Source of the DNA: Clostridia bacterium
GTDB lineage: Bacteria > Bacillota > Clostridia > Christensenellales > Aristaeellaceae
DNA length: 64,000 nucleotides
Direction: 5' to 3'
Assembly (NCBI GenBank): GCA_017431005.1
Contig: JAFRLY010000052.1
Coordinates: 24,608 to 88,607, forward strand
Positions 42,192 through 50,515 of the stretch are shown one piece after another. The first letter of the stretch is position 1; each line of letters opens with the position of its first letter. The notes beneath the pieces are model-generated. The model made no database searches and had not been told where the DNA came from. It saw nothing but the letters and a program-made list of their open reading frames with translations. Both the position numbers and the translations under genes were made by a program.

Positions 42192-43220
42192 TCATTCCAG
42201 CGCTTCCGCCAGCGCCCGCAGACTTTCCTTCCCGGTCGCCCAGCTGGTCGCCAGGCGGACCACCGTGTGGTTTTCGTCGGGCTTTTCCCAGAAGCTTACC
42301 GCGATCTTTTCCTGCAGCTTTGCCAGCTGCCGGTCCTCCAGCACGATAAACTGCTGGTTCGTCGGAGAGTTCAGGAAGAAGACGCAGCCCTTTTCCCGCA
42401 GGATTTGCTTCAGCTCCTCCGCCCGGTCGATCGCGTGCTTCCCCAGTTCAAAATACAGCCCGTCCGTGAACAGCGTGTCAAACTGAATGCCCATGGCCCG
42501 GCCCTTCGCCAGCAGCGCGCCGTGCTGCTTGATCAGGGTCAGGAAATGCTCCGGCGCGTTTCCCTTCGGAAAAACCACAGCTTCGCCCAGCAGGGCGCCG
42601 CATTTTGTTCCGCCGATATAGAAGATGTCACACAGCCGCGCGATATCCTGCAGTGTCACGTCCGTCGCCCGGCTCATCAGCCCGTAGGCCAGCCGCGCCC
42701 CGTCCATATACAGCGGAATCTGATATTCCGCGCACACGGCGTGCAGCGCCTCCAGCTCCGCTTTGCTGTACAGGGTGCCGTATTCCGTGGGATGGGAAAT
42801 ATACACCATGCCCGGAAAAACCATGTGCTCATGGTTCTCATCCCCGTGGAAGGTTTCCAGCAAGCCGCGGACCTCCGCCGCGTCCAGCCTGCCCTCATGC
42901 TGGGGCAGCTCCATGACCTTGTGTCCGGTGTATTCGATCGCGCCGGCTTCGTGGGCGTTGATATGGCCGGTTTTCGCTGCGATGACGCCCTCATAGGAGC
43001 GCAGCACGGAGGCAATGACCAGCTGGTTTGTCTGCGTCCCGCCGGAGATAAACCAGACCTGGGCGTCCGGCGTTCCGCAGGCCTCCCGGATTTTTGTCTT
43101 TGCGCTGTCGCAGTACCGGTCCGTTCCGTATCCGGGCAGCTGCTCCAGGTTTGTTTCAGCCAGCCGCCGCAGAATCTGCGGATGCGCGCCCTCAGTATAA
43201 TCGCTCTCAAAGGAAATCAT
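42192..43220 (-). CDS. ltaE: Low-specificity L-threonine aldolase (PLP)
   Basis: The 342-residue fold-type I PLP enzyme matches threonine aldolases and beta-eliminating lyases. It has the N-terminal PGYGTDRYCDSAKTKI, the phosphate-binding SGGTQTNQL (near 60), the cofactor Asp in PLYMDGARLAYG (near 170) and the Schiff-base Lys in FYIGGTKCGALLG (near 200). It cleaves L-threonine or L-allo-threonine into glycine and acetaldehyde. Glycine production is notable because a glycine riboswitch occurs in the same window, but no link is shown. It lies between an M20 deacylase (24-base gap) and the lyase gene (75-base gap) and shares their direction. GGGAGGAAG precedes the ATG. Confidence 0.88.
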   Translation of the reverse strand: MISFESDYTEGAHPQILRRLAETNLEQLPGYGTDRYCDSAKTKIREACGTPDAQVWFISGGTQTNQLVIASVLRSYEGVIAAKTGHINAHEAGAIEYTGHKVMELPQHEGRLDAAEVRGLLETFHGDENHEHMVFPGMVYISHPTEYGTLYSKAELEALHAVCAEYQIPLYMDGARLAYGLMSRATDVTLQDIARLCDIFYIGGTKCGALLGEAVVFPKGNAPEHFLTLIKQHGALLAKGRAMGIQFDTLFTDGLYFELGKHAIDRAEELKQILREKGCVFFLNSPTNQQFIVLEDRQLAKLQEKIAVSFWEKPDENHTVVRLATSWATGKESLRALAEALE

Positions 43221-43244
43221 TTTAATTCTTCCTCCCTGATGCTA

Positions 43245-44369
43245 TTAATCAGCCGCCGCCCGGACTGTGGCCAGGCGGGCAAAGAACGCGGCAGCCGGCG
43301 GAATCGCTTCCGGCTCCACCCGGAACCGGGAATGGTGCGACTCCACAAAACCGCCCGTACCGACCCGGATAAATACGCCTGGGCGCCGCGCCAGGTAGTC
43401 GCTGAAGTCCTCCGCGCCCATCGTATCCTCCTGCAGGTCCGTCTCAAACCCCGTTTCCCGGGCCACCTCCCGGGCCTTTTCACACAGGCCGGCGTCATTG
43501 ATGACCGCTGCGGAACCCCGGGTGTAGGTAAACGCCGCCGTACAGCCGTGCGCTGCGGCAATATGCTCTGTCATACGGCGCAGATGCTGCTCGGTCATGT
43601 CCCGGTCTTCCGGGTTCAGCGTGCGGACGGTGCCCTCGAGCTCCGCCGTCTCCGGAATCACGTTCCAGGTGTTTCCTGCGCTGATCCGGGTGATGGAGAC
43701 CACCGCCGGGGAAAAAGCGTTGATGTTCCGGCTGACAACAGTCTGCGCACTCAGTGCCAGCGCGGCTGCCGCCGGGATCGGGTCGATGCTCCGGTAGGGG
43801 TAGCCCGCGTGGCTCGATTTACCCCGGATCGTGATGTCGATCTTGTCCACCGAAGCCATGACCGGGCCTTCCTTGATGCCCAGTACGCCCGGCCTGAACC
43901 AGGGATAGCTGTGCACCGCGTAGAATTCATCCACATCATCAAGGTTTCCGGTGGCCAGCACGTTCCGGGCGCCGTTGTCCACTTCCTCAGCCGGCTGAAA
44001 AATGACCTTCACCGTTCCGGACAGCTCCGCTTCCTGCTCCTTCAGCAGCAGCGCCGCCCCCAGCATGATGGCCGCGTGGGAGTCGTGCCCGCAGGCGTGC
44101 ATGACGCCCGGCTCCTGTGATGCGTACGGCAGCCCTGTCTCCTCGCTGATCGGCAGCGCGTCGATATCGCTCCGCAGGCCGATCACCCGCCCGGGTTTTT
44201 CCCCCCGGATCACAGCGATGCATCCGGTCTCCATGCCGCTGTCCAGCATTTCAATTCCGTGAGCCTCCAGGGCCTCCCGGATTCTCCGCGTTGTCCTGTA
44301 TTCATAGTTTCCAAGCTCCGGGTGGCTGTGTAGATCCTTGAAAAAGGCGATCAGTTTCTCCCCATCCAT
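43245..44369 (-). CDS. M20 family amidohydrolase (N-acyl-amino-acid deacylase type)
   Basis: The 374-residue metallopeptidase-like protein has HSHPELGNYEYRTTRRI at the N-terminus, the metal-binding ACGHDSHAAIMLGAA (near 95), the catalytic Glu pair in FQPAEEVDNGARN (near 130), and the dimerisation domain with ITIRGKSSHAGYPYRSIDPI. This is the hippurate hydrolase / N-acetyldiaminopimelate deacetylase / IAA-amino-acid hydrolase group, cytosolic enzymes that cleave an acyl group from an amino acid. It is first of four genes ending with MATE. It faces a divergent amino-acid binding protein gene across 250 bases, so a common role in peptide or amino-acid use is plausible. Confidence 0.9.
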   Translation of the reverse strand: MDGEKLIAFFKDLHSHPELGNYEYRTTRRIREALEAHGIEMLDSGMETGCIAVIRGEKPGRVIGLRSDIDALPISEETGLPYASQEPGVMHACGHDSHAAIMLGAALLLKEQEAELSGTVKVIFQPAEEVDNGARNVLATGNLDDVDEFYAVHSYPWFRPGVLGIKEGPVMASVDKIDITIRGKSSHAGYPYRSIDPIPAAAALALSAQTVVSRNINAFSPAVVSITRISAGNTWNVIPETAELEGTVRTLNPEDRDMTEQHLRRMTEHIAAAHGCTAAFTYTRGSAAVINDAGLCEKAREVARETGFETDLQEDTMGAEDFSDYLARRPGVFIRVGTGGFVESHHSRFRVEPEAIPPAAAFFARLATVRAAAD

Positions 44370-44478
44370 GTCCGCATCTCCCTTGGCATATCCTGTGTTT
44401 CATCTTACCACGGATTGGTTTCCCTGCCTATCGGGAATTTTCTCTCCCGCCGCCGGATAACTTCATAAAATATCCGTA

Positions 44479-44504
44479 TTATTTGCCGGTATGCGGACAA
44501 ATAA
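44479..44504. promoter_or_regulatory. Inverted repeat TTATTTG-N12-CAAATAA, candidate operator
   Basis: Perfect 7-bp arms flank an imperfectly symmetric centre (CCGGTATGCGGA). It lies in the divergent region, ending 4 bases before the -35 of the plus-strand binding-protein gene. Its spacing suits a dimeric repressor. Confidence 0.45.
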
Positions 44505-44508
44505 CCTA

Positions 44509-44537
44509 TTGCTTTGATAGGTGGTGTATGCTATGAT
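44509..44537 (+). promoter_or_regulatory. Promoter of the amino-acid binding protein gene
   Basis: TTGCTT (44509-44514), 17-base spacer, TATGAT (44532-44537). A leader hairpin of about 30 bases (GGGAC...GTCCC, 44550-44581) follows before the ribosome binding site. Confidence 0.65.
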
Positions 44538-44619
44538 TTGCCCGTCGAGGGGACTTGGAGAGCCTGACTCTTCCCGGTCCCGGACAGACTTCATTGAAGA
44601 GCAGAAGGAGGATTCCAAT

Positions 44620-45402
44620 ATGAAGAAACTGATTTCCCTGCTGCTGGTTCTGGCGCTGTTCGCCGTTGCAGGCTCCGCTCTGGCGGAGGATGACCTGCTG
44701 GCGCAGATCCGGTCCCGCGGCTATATCACCATTGCCACTGAAGGTAACTGGAGCCCCTGGACTTATCATGATGAGAACGACAGGCTGGTCGGTCTGGATA
44801 TCGAGATCGGCACCCTGATTGCCGAAGCGATCGGCGTGGAAGCCCGGTTCCAGGAAACCAACTGGGACTCCATTCTCGCCGGCGTGGATACCGGCCGTTT
44901 CGACCTGGCCTGCAACGGCGTGGGCTACACCGAGGAGCGCGCAAAGAAGTACACCTTCTCCACGCCCTATGTCTACACCCATAAGGTGCTGGTCGTCAGC
45001 GCCGATAACGAGGACATTAAAACCGTGGAGGATCTGGCCGGCAAAACCAGCGCCAACTCCGCCTCCAGCACCTATGCCGCGCTTGCTGAGGAGTACGGCG
45101 CGACCGTAACCTACGTGGACACCCTGGGCGAAACCATGGCCATGCTGGAGCAGGGCCGGGTGGACGCCACAATCAACGCGCAGGTCTCCGTGGAGGATTA
45201 TCTGAAGGAGCATCCGGAAGCGAAGATCAAGGTCGTTCAGGTACTGCCCGGCGATCCTGTGGTCTATCCTGTAAAAAAGGATGCAAGCACTGAAACCCTG
45301 ATCGCCGCCATTAATGAAGCGCTGGAAGCCGCCCGTCAGGACGGCCGCCTCGCCGAAATCTCCGTCAGATATTTCGGACTGGATCTGACCCAGGCGGACT
45401 GA
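44620..45402 (+). CDS. Amino-acid ABC transporter substrate-binding protein (orphan)
   Basis: The 260-residue protein has the signal peptide MKKLISLLLVLALFAVAGSA and a mature SBP_bac_3 domain: IRSRGYITIATEGNWSPWTY at the start, GLDIEIGTLIAEAIGVEARF, and FDLACNGVGYTEERAKKYTFS. These are typical of polar amino-acid or cystine binding proteins (HisJ/FliY type). No lipobox Cys is present. The ATG at 44620 is supported by AAGGAGG. No permease or ATPase gene follows; the next gene has its own terminator and promoter between. So it is an orphan that must use a channel encoded elsewhere. Divergent from the M20 deacylase gene. Confidence 0.9.
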   Translation: MKKLISLLLVLALFAVAGSALAEDDLLAQIRSRGYITIATEGNWSPWTYHDENDRLVGLDIEIGTLIAEAIGVEARFQETNWDSILAGVDTGRFDLACNGVGYTEERAKKYTFSTPYVYTHKVLVVSADNEDIKTVEDLAGKTSANSASSTYAALAEEYGATVTYVDTLGETMAMLEQGRVDATINAQVSVEDYLKEHPEAKIKVVQVLPGDPVVYPVKKDASTETLIAAINEALEAARQDGRLAEISVRYFGLDLTQAD

Positions 45403-45418
45403 TCCCCGGAAGACAGAT

Positions 45419-45461
45419 GCCCCGGCTGCGCGGATGACGCGCCGCCGGGGCCTTTCTTTTT
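45419..45461 (+). terminator. Intrinsic terminator after the binding-protein gene
   Basis: GCCCCGGC pairs with GCCGGGGC, with inner GCGC pairing, followed by CTTTCTTTTT. Confidence 0.85.
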
Positions 45462-45481
45462 GCATTTTATCCGTATTTTCT

Positions 45482-45510
45482 TTGCGTTTTGGATACCATA
45501 AGGATATAAT
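45482..45510 (+). promoter_or_regulatory. Promoter of the aminotransferase operon
   Basis: TTGCGT (45482-45487), 17-base spacer, perfect TATAAT (45505-45510), 33 bases before the ATG. Confidence 0.75.
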
Positions 45511-45543
45511 AGCCCCATTCCGTAGGATGAGGAGGAACACCCC

Positions 45544-46743
45544 ATGGCACTTTCCATTTCCCACCGCTGTCAGAACATTGCCCCCTCCATGACGCTGCAG
45601 ATTGATGCCCGCGCCAAGGAAATGGCCGCCTCTGGTATGAACGTCATCGGCTTCGGCGCCGGTGAGCCGGATTTTCCCACCCCGAAACATATCTGCGATG
45701 CTGCCAGGGAGGCCCTGGATCTCGGCATGACGAAATATACGCCCGTTCCCGGCACCATGGAGCTGCGCATGGCCATTTACCGGAAAATGCAGCGGGATCA
45801 CAACCTGACCTATTCTCCCCAGGAGATCATTGTCTCCAACGGTGCGAAGCATTCCATCTTCACTGTGCTGCAGACCATCATCGATCCCGGTGACGAGGTG
45901 CTGATTCCCACGCCCTGCTGGGTTTCCTATCCGGAGCTGGTCCGGATGGCCGGCGGTGTGCCGATCATGATTCCCACCAATGAGGAGAACCGTTTTATCC
46001 CCACCAATGAGGATATTGCCGCCCGGGTATCCCGCCGCACCAAAGCCATCATCATCACCTCGCCCTCCAACCCCAACGGCTCCGTCTGGTCCCGGGACCA
46101 GCTGCAGTATGTCGGCAACCTGGCCGTGGCGCATCCCTTCTATATTATTTCCGATGAGATTTACGAAAAGCTGCTCTACGACGGCAGAAAGCACCTGTCC
46201 ATCGCGCAGCTGGGCGAGCAGATCAAGCAGCAGACCTTCCTGATCAACGGCGTCAGCAAGGCCTACAGCATGACCGGCTGGCGGATCGGCTACTGCTGCG
46301 CTCCGCGGCATGAAATCGCAGCCATGACCGCCTTCCAGTCCCAGGCCACCAGCAATGCCAACTCCATCGCCCAGCATGCGGCCGCTGCCGCGCTGGACGG
46401 GGATCAGTCCTGCGTCGATGAGATGGTCAGCCATTTCCAGCACCGCCGGGATGTCATGGTGGACGGGATCAATGCCATCGGGGGCATCAGCTGCCTGAAG
46501 CCGGAAGGCGCCTTCTACGTCATGATGAACGTACGTTCCCTGATCGGTAAGAGCTACAACGGCCGGAAGATTGAAGGCACCCTGGACTTCGCCGAAATGC
46601 TGCTGACAGACAAGCAGGTGGCTGTTGTCCCCGGCGTCGCCTTTGAAGCGGAAGGCTTCTGCCGCCTGTCCTACGCCATCAGCGAGGAGAAGATCACCGA
46701 AGGCCTGAACCGCATCGATTCCTTTATTTCACACCTGGTATAA
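45544..46743 (+). CDS. PLP-dependent aminotransferase, aspartate aminotransferase type
   Basis: The 399-residue class I aminotransferase has FGAGEPDFPTPKHICDAA at the N-terminus, the cofactor region ITSPSNPNGSVW (near 175), the Asp/Tyr pair in FYIISDEIYEKLLY, and the Schiff-base Lys in NGVSKAYSMTGWRIGYC (near 238). This is the AspB/AspC-type subfamily Ib, which moves amino groups between aspartate or another amino acid and 2-oxoglutarate. It is followed after 15 bases by an HMGL-like acyl transferase that may be a Re-citrate synthase. Oxaloacetate would then link the two enzymes: the aminotransferase makes or uses it and the synthase condenses it with acetyl-CoA. Confidence 0.93.
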   Translation: MALSISHRCQNIAPSMTLQIDARAKEMAASGMNVIGFGAGEPDFPTPKHICDAAREALDLGMTKYTPVPGTMELRMAIYRKMQRDHNLTYSPQEIIVSNGAKHSIFTVLQTIIDPGDEVLIPTPCWVSYPELVRMAGGVPIMIPTNEENRFIPTNEDIAARVSRRTKAIIITSPSNPNGSVWSRDQLQYVGNLAVAHPFYIISDEIYEKLLYDGRKHLSIAQLGEQIKQQTFLINGVSKAYSMTGWRIGYCCAPRHEIAAMTAFQSQATSNANSIAQHAAAAALDGDQSCVDEMVSHFQHRRDVMVDGINAIGGISCLKPEGAFYVMMNVRSLIGKSYNGRKIEGTLDFAEMLLTDKQVAVVPGVAFEAEGFCRLSYAISEEKITEGLNRIDSFISHLV

Positions 46744-46758
46744 CAAGGAGGTACCCCT

Positions 46759-48153
46759 GTGCTGACTTTTGACAAACGGCAGAACCTGCTGATGCAGTCC
46801 AAATATCATTATTCCCTGCAGGATGTGGAGGAACCGAACCTGTACCGGGAGATTTATGATTATTCCCACGTTCCGAAGGTTACCTTCAACATGCGCCATG
46901 TTCCCATGAACATGCCGGATAATATCTGGATCACCGATACCACCTTCCGCGACGGGCAGCAGTCCGTCAGCCCCTTCACCCCGCAGCAGATTCTTCATCT
47001 GTTCAGACTGATGAGCCGGCTTGGCGGCCCGCGGGGCATGATCCGCCAGAGTGAGTTTTTCCTTTACACGGAAAATGATCAGGAAGCCCTGCGCCTCTGC
47101 CAGGAAGCTGACCTTCCCTTCCCGGAAATCACCACCTGGATCCGGGCCAATGAAAAGGATTTTGAACTGGTCAAGAAGGCCAACGTCGCGGAAACCGGCG
47201 TGCTGGTCTCCTGCAGCGACTACCATATCTTCAACAAAATGCATCTGACCCGTTCCCAGGCCATGGACAAATACCTGGGCATCGTCAAGTCCGCCCTGTC
47301 CTACGGCATCCGTCCCCGCTGCCATTTTGAGGATATCACCCGTGCGGATTATTACGGATTTGTCGTTCCATTTGCGACGGAGCTGATGAAGCTGAGCCAG
47401 GAAAGCGGCATCCCCATCAAGATCCGCGCCTGTGATACCATGGGCTACGGCGTCAGCTATCCCGGCGCCGCGCTGCCCCGCAGCGTGCCCGGCATCATTT
47501 ACGGTCTCGTGCACTTTGCCGGCGTTCCCTCCGAGCAGCTGGAATGGCACGGCCATAACGACTTCTACAAGGTGGTTTCCAACGCAGCCACAGCCTGGCT
47601 TTACGGCTGCTCCAGCGTCAACTGCAGTCTGCTGGGTATCGGTGAGCGCACCGGCAACTGCCCGCTGGAGGCAATGGCGGTGGAATACCAGTCCCTGCGT
47701 GGCGAGGACGGCGGCATGGATCTGACTGCCGTAACGGAAATTGCGGATTTCATGGAGCGTGAAATCGGCATCGAAATCAGCCCCCGCCAGCCCTTCGTCG
47801 GACGTCATTTCAACGTCACCCGCGCCGGCATTCACGCGGACGGCATGCTGAAGGATGAGGAGATCTACAACATCTTCGACACGGCAGCCATCCTGAACCG
47901 TCCCGCCTCCGTTGCCGTGGACAGCCGCGGCGGCACAGCCTCCGTTGCCCACTGGATCAACAGCTATTTCCGTCTGACAGGCGACAACACCATTGAAAAG
48001 ACGGATCCTCTGGTCATTCAGATCCGCTCCATGGTGGATGAGCTCTACGCGCACGGCCGGAACACGGTTATGGGCGACGAGGAACTGGAAGTTATGGTCC
48101 GCCGCTGCGATGTGGACCGCTATGAGCATCTGCTCTTCCATAAGAGCCACTGA
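46759..48153 (+). CDS. HMGL-family acyltransferase, possible Re-citrate synthase
   Basis: The 464-residue protein belongs to the isopropylmalate/homocitrate synthase-like family. It has the catalytic opening WITDTTFRDGQQSVSPFTP (near 55-73), the metal ligands in LEWHGHNDFYKVVSNA (near 260), and NCSLLGIGERTGNCPLEAM. It lacks the long C-terminal regulatory domain of LeuA. Sequences of this subgroup are often mislabelled histone-lysine methyltransferase. The Clostridium kluyveri Re-citrate synthase is, to my recollection, in the same clade, and no Si-citrate synthase is in the window. The start is GTG with AAGGAGG 7 bases away. Alternatives are homocitrate or another 2-alkylmalate synthase. Confidence 0.7.
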   Translation: MLTFDKRQNLLMQSKYHYSLQDVEEPNLYREIYDYSHVPKVTFNMRHVPMNMPDNIWITDTTFRDGQQSVSPFTPQQILHLFRLMSRLGGPRGMIRQSEFFLYTENDQEALRLCQEADLPFPEITTWIRANEKDFELVKKANVAETGVLVSCSDYHIFNKMHLTRSQAMDKYLGIVKSALSYGIRPRCHFEDITRADYYGFVVPFATELMKLSQESGIPIKIRACDTMGYGVSYPGAALPRSVPGIIYGLVHFAGVPSEQLEWHGHNDFYKVVSNAATAWLYGCSSVNCSLLGIGERTGNCPLEAMAVEYQSLRGEDGGMDLTAVTEIADFMEREIGIEISPRQPFVGRHFNVTRAGIHADGMLKDEEIYNIFDTAAILNRPASVAVDSRGGTASVAHWINSYFRLTGDNTIEKTDPLVIQIRSMVDELYAHGRNTVMGDEELEVMVRRCDVDRYEHLLFHKSH

Positions 48154-48172
48154 TCCTGCAGCAGGACTTTTT

Positions 48173-48226
48173 CCTCCCCGCGGCGAACAGTATCATACTG
48201 TGAACCGAAAGCGGGGAGGTTTTTTT
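48173..48226 (+). promoter_or_regulatory. Hairpin that contains the murG ribosome binding site and ends in seven Ts
   Basis: CCTCCCCGC (48173-48181) pairs perfectly with GCGGGGAGG (48211-48219), the ribosome binding site of the next gene, and encloses ACAGTA-TCA-TACTGT. TTTTTTT then runs to the ATG at 48227. It can act as terminator for the operon upstream and as a sequestering stem for murG. Confidence 0.7.
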
Positions 48227-49306
48227 ATGTCCAGACGGATCGTTCTTACCGGCGGCGGCACCCTGGGCCATGTGACGCCCCATCTGGCTCTGATTCCCCA
48301 TCTGCTTGCCGCCGGCTATGATATCCATTATATCGGCACTGAGAACGGCATGGAGGCGCCGAAAATGCGCTCCGTTCCCGGCGTCACCTATCATGCGGTC
48401 AAAAGCGGCAAGCTTCGCCGCTATTTCTCCTGGCAGAATTTTACGGATCCCTTCCGGGTTGCTGCCGGCGCTGTCCAGTCTGCCCGGCTGATGGGCAGGC
48501 TGAAGCCTGACGTGGTTTTCAGCAAGGGCGGCTTCGTGGCTGTTCCCGTCGTTTTCGGCGCCTGGCTGCACCGGGTGCCCGTTCTCTGCCATGAAAGCGA
48601 CTTGACTCCCGGTCTGGCCAACAGGCTGTGCAAGCCTTTTGCCAGACGCTTCGCCACCACCTTTCCCGAATGCACTGAAGCGCTGGGTCCCAAGGCGGAA
48701 ATGACGGGCACGCCCCTGCGTCCGGAGCTCTTTTCCGGCAGCCGGGAGGCCGGCCTGAAGCTGCTGGGCTTCCGGGGTGACAAACCTGTCCTGCTGATGA
48801 TGGGCGGCTCCTCCGGCGCTCAGAGCGTAAATACCGCCCTGCGGGAAGCGCTGCCGCGTCTTACCCGGGATTTTGACGTCGCGCATCTGTGCGGCAAGGG
48901 AAATCTGGATCCATCCCTGGACGGAACGCCGGGTTATACCCAGCTGGAATTTCTGGACGCCGATCTGCCGGACGCGCTTGCCTGCACGGATCTGATTCTT
49001 TCCCGGGCCGGCGCCAACGCCCTGTGTGAATTTCAGGCGCTGGGACGGCCGATGCTCCTGATTCCCTATCCGAAGGGAGCCAGCCGGGGCGACCAGATCC
49101 TGAACGCGGAAAGCCTGCGCAAACGCGGCCTCTGCCATGTGCTGCTGCAGGAAAACATGACGCCGGATTCTCTGGCCGAAGCAGTCCTCGCCACCTGGGC
49201 CGACCGGGAAGCGCTGACCGCCGCTCTGCGGAACGCTCCGCCCGCCGACGGGACAAAGCGTGTTCTGGAGCTGATTGAAGCGGTTCAGCAGGAGGCAGGG
49301 AAATGA
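48227..49306 (+). CDS. murG: MurG-type UDP-GlcNAc transferase
   Basis: The 359-residue GT28 glycosyltransferase shows MurG landmarks: the N-terminal GGGTLGHVTPHLALIPHLL, the middle MGGSSGAQSVNTAL (near 185), and the donor-site LSRAGANALCEFQALGRPMLLIPYP (near 260). It transfers GlcNAc from UDP-GlcNAc to lipid I, giving lipid II at the inner face of the membrane. A longer frame from 47993 is antisense-like read-through; the ATG at 48227 starts at the conserved motif. It lies outside any cell-division cluster and may be a second copy or this organism's only one. Its ribosome binding site is inside a terminator-like hairpin, and it overlaps the secreted PIG-L deacetylase gene by 4 bases. Confidence 0.88.
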   Translation: MSRRIVLTGGGTLGHVTPHLALIPHLLAAGYDIHYIGTENGMEAPKMRSVPGVTYHAVKSGKLRRYFSWQNFTDPFRVAAGAVQSARLMGRLKPDVVFSKGGFVAVPVVFGAWLHRVPVLCHESDLTPGLANRLCKPFARRFATTFPECTEALGPKAEMTGTPLRPELFSGSREAGLKLLGFRGDKPVLLMMGGSSGAQSVNTALREALPRLTRDFDVAHLCGKGNLDPSLDGTPGYTQLEFLDADLPDALACTDLILSRAGANALCEFQALGRPMLLIPYPKGASRGDQILNAESLRKRGLCHVLLQENMTPDSLAEAVLATWADREALTAALRNAPPADGTKRVLELIEAVQQEAGK

Positions 49307-50505
49307 AGCGTTTTTCCCGTTTTCCCGCCCTGCTTCTGGCGGTCGTCCTGTTTCTGCTTCCCGGCAGGATTTCCGCCTCCCGCGCTGAAACCGCGCAGGA
49401 TCTGACCTCCCGCTGCACTTTTTCCTGGTCCAGGAAATCCGCCCGGAACACCGGTGTGCTTTATGACGGGGACTATCTGCGTTACTGGCAGGCTGAGAAG
49501 GCCAAATACAACTGGCTTGAGGTTCATCTTCCGGAGGGGGAGACCTGCTCCGGCGTCCAGATCAAGTGGGCGGAGATCAACAGAAACTGGTGCGTTGAAA
49601 TTCAGAAGAACGGTGAATGGGTCCCCGCCGGCGGTTATGAAGCTGATTACCTGACCACCTGGACGCCTTTGCCGGATGTCACGGCCTTCCGCGTGGCTTC
49701 CCACAACCGTGTGGCGAATTATCTCCGCATCAACGAGCTTCGGGTCATGTCCGCCGGGGAAACGCCGCCGGATATCCAGATCTGGGAGCCCACCTGGGAG
49801 AAAGCGGACCTGCTGGTGGTCGTCGGGCACCCCGATGATGAATATATCTTTCTCGGCGCCGTCATCCCCTATTACGGCGCCGAGCGCGGGAAAAAAGTTC
49901 TCGTAGCCTATATCACTGAGAGCTCCACTGCCCGCAGGACAGAACTGCTGGACGGCCTGTGGACGGCGGGACAGCGAATCTATCCGCTGATCGGCCGTTT
50001 TCATGACCGCTATTCCCTGTCTCTGGAAACGGTATACCAGCGTCTCGGGAAGAATAAAACCCGGAATTATATGATAGAGCTTTTCAGGCATTATAAGCCC
50101 GAGGTCGTGGTCACGCAGGATATTAACGGGGAATACGGGCACGGCGTGCATAAGCTCTGTGCGGACACGGTGATCAACGCCCTGAAAAAAGCAGCCGATC
50201 CGAAGGCTGAAAAGAAATCCGCGAAGCAGTACGGCACCTGGAACGTGCCGAAGTGCTACATTCACCTGTATGACCAGTCGCAGATCATCTTTGACTGGCG
50301 GAATCTTTCCCTTTCCGCCTTCGGCGGCCGCAGCGCCTACGACGTGGCCAGCGATGCCTGGCACTGCCACCTGTCCCAGCAGCGCACGGAATATGAGGTC
50401 TATATGGACGGCCCCTATAACTCCCAGGTCTTCGGTCTGTACCGCTCTCTGGTCGGACCGGATATCCGTCATGACGATTTCTTCGAGAATCTGCCGGAAG
50501 ACTGA
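49303..50505 (+). CDS. Secreted PIG-L family deacetylase with discoidin-like domain
   Basis: The 400-residue protein has a signal peptide (KRFSRFPALLLAVVLFLLPG). A ~120-residue beta domain resembling F5/8-type carbohydrate-binding modules follows (VLYDGDYLRYWQAEKAKYNW, VANYLRINELRVM). The C-terminal PIG-L/LmbE domain has zinc motif VGHPDDEYIF near 180 and NGEYGHGVHKLC near 280. PIG-L enzymes remove acetyl from GlcNAc-containing compounds. Its secretion and translational coupling with murG suggest deacetylation of a cell-wall or exopolysaccharide GlcNAc, but that is inference. Unlike cytosolic mycothiol or bacillithiol deacetylases it carries an N-terminal binding domain. Confidence 0.85.
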   Translation: MKRFSRFPALLLAVVLFLLPGRISASRAETAQDLTSRCTFSWSRKSARNTGVLYDGDYLRYWQAEKAKYNWLEVHLPEGETCSGVQIKWAEINRNWCVEIQKNGEWVPAGGYEADYLTTWTPLPDVTAFRVASHNRVANYLRINELRVMSAGETPPDIQIWEPTWEKADLLVVVGHPDDEYIFLGAVIPYYGAERGKKVLVAYITESSTARRTELLDGLWTAGQRIYPLIGRFHDRYSLSLETVYQRLGKNKTRNYMIELFRHYKPEVVVTQDINGEYGHGVHKLCADTVINALKKAADPKAEKKSAKQYGTWNVPKCYIHLYDQSQIIFDWRNLSLSAFGGRSAYDVASDAWHCHLSQQRTEYEVYMDGPYNSQVFGLYRSLVGPDIRHDDFFENLPED

Positions 50506-50515
50506 GAAACAGGCA

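Noticed and set aside
39807-44120. A 1437-residue open frame on the plus strand
   Set aside because: It is antisense to the lyase, threonine aldolase and M20 genes. Its composition (His/Arg/Gln/Pro-rich, no domains) is that of a shadow frame in GC-rich DNA.
44506-46443. A 645-residue minus-strand open frame
   Set aside because: Antisense to the binding protein and aminotransferase genes; glycine/histidine-rich shadow composition.
46759-48153. Histone-lysine N-methyltransferase label
   Set aside because: The sequence has no SET domain; the TTFRDGQQ and HGHND motifs show an HMGL-type acyltransferase.
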